64,000 nt of DNA from NCBI GenBank assembly GCA_964242735.1, contig CAXTAK010000012.1, positions 53,390-117,389 of the forward strand, written 5' to 3'. Both the position numbers and the translations under genes were made by a program. The notes beneath the pieces are model-generated. The model worked only from the letters and a program-made list of their open reading frames with translations. It had not been told where the DNA came from and did not search any database. Numbering within the stretch: position 1 is the first letter of the stretch; every line of letters begins with the position of its first letter. The stretch comes from CADCUY01 sp964242735 (lineage in GTDB: Bacteria; Actinomycetota; Actinomycetes; Actinomycetales; Quadrisphaeraceae). This document shows positions 63,950 through 64,000 of the stretch, piece after piece.

Positions 63950-64000
63950 GTTGTCCGGCGGTGTCCTGCTCTCCCACGCGGCTTCCCGCGCAGTACCCTT
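63950..64000 (-). rRNA. rrf: 5S ribosomal RNA, 3' end (partial)
   Basis: The minus strand reads GGGTACTGCGCGGG AAGCCGCGTGGGAGAGCAG GACACCGCCGGACAAC, which is the 3' part of an actinobacterial 5S rRNA (loops D and E and helix I 3' strand). The 5' part lies beyond base 64000. The exact 3' end may differ by a few bases. An rrn operon therefore ends here, next to secA. Confidence 0.88.

Noticed and set aside
1..64000. CRISPR arrays, insertion sequences, phage genes, att sites
   Set aside because: No regularly spaced repeats, transposase, integrase or terminal inverted repeats were seen. Both tRNA genes have intact flanks without duplicated 3' ends.

Overview
The window is 64 kb of very GC-rich DNA (roughly three quarters G+C by eye) with strong GC3 bias, frequent GTG starts and dense ATGA/GTGA overlaps. 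It is a core chromosomal segment of an actinobacterium. Markers of the group are the fused 2-oxoglutarate decarboxylase/dehydrogenase Kgd, the mycothiol-type thiol-stress pair SigR/RsrA, WhiB1, the 24-residue ribosomal protein bL37, PdtaS, UPF0182, the Rv3235 family and a Tad pilus locus. A Kineococcus/Kineosporiaceae-like organism is my best guess from memory of similar gene orders; the sequence itself does not prove the genus. There is no CRISPR array, transposase, integrase or phage gene. A 100-base run of N (59609-59708) is an assembly gap.

Layout. 1-10.4 kb: end of a CbiX-like gene, then the rph-rdgB-hypothetical operon, a YceI protein, a decayed vapBC pair, the clpS-DUF2017-murI operon, pncB, and argS-lysA with a response regulator upstream. 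10.9-20.7 kb: tRNA-Arg(CCG), a VanY-like carboxypeptidase, kgd, an SGNH-like protein whose Ser is replaced by Glu, an oxidoreductase with a YihY protein, and pilT. 20.8-29.2 kb: corA, bL37, rsrA/sigR behind a SigR-type promoter, a YedK/HMCES protein, DoxX, aroA-rsgA, hisN, an HbpS/GlcG protein and initiator tRNA-fMet. 29.2-39.3 kb: UPF0182, PDZ/Lon-like protease, zinc metalloprotease-Nudix, an M48/YgjP-type metallopeptidase, a promoter plus long hairpin, then a ThiF-like gene and an ABC1 kinase. 39.6-50.0 kb: tadA-tadB-tadC-pilin-tadE-tadE-tadG on the minus strand, divergent from a 1607-residue FHA/FtsK-SpoIIIE protein. 50.4-57.8 kb: rsbW-sigF, whiB1 with a CRP-type site, pdtaS, DUF2505 and DUF6912 genes, and cpaE/cpaB-like genes, the second part of the Tad system. 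58-64 kb: a small HTH protein, a two-lobed hypothetical, a LysM protein broken by the gap, an Rv3235-family gene, secA, and the 3' end of a 5S rRNA with its terminator at the right edge. Parts of this order (UPF0182-PDZ-hydrolase-ABC1; sigH/rshA, YedK, aroA-rsgA; whiB1/pdtaS; Rv3235-secA) match, as I recall, the Rv3193c-Rv3240c region of Mycobacterium tuberculosis.

Cross-cutting signals. (i) At least twelve genes carry a TANNNT -10 hexamer exactly 6-7 nt before the start codon, so their mRNAs should be leaderless; six more carry CANNNT at 6 nt. This fixes several starts, including GTG for corA. (ii) A TTGACC-N17-TACCGT promoter at 36.6 kb would start transcription on the first base of a 69-nt two-tiered hairpin, a candidate small RNA or leader element. 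(iii) Two coding-like stretches lack usable starts (about 2.1-2.4 kb and 50.1-50.4 kb), and a vapBC toxin-antitoxin module is inactivated by a frameshift and an internal deletion.
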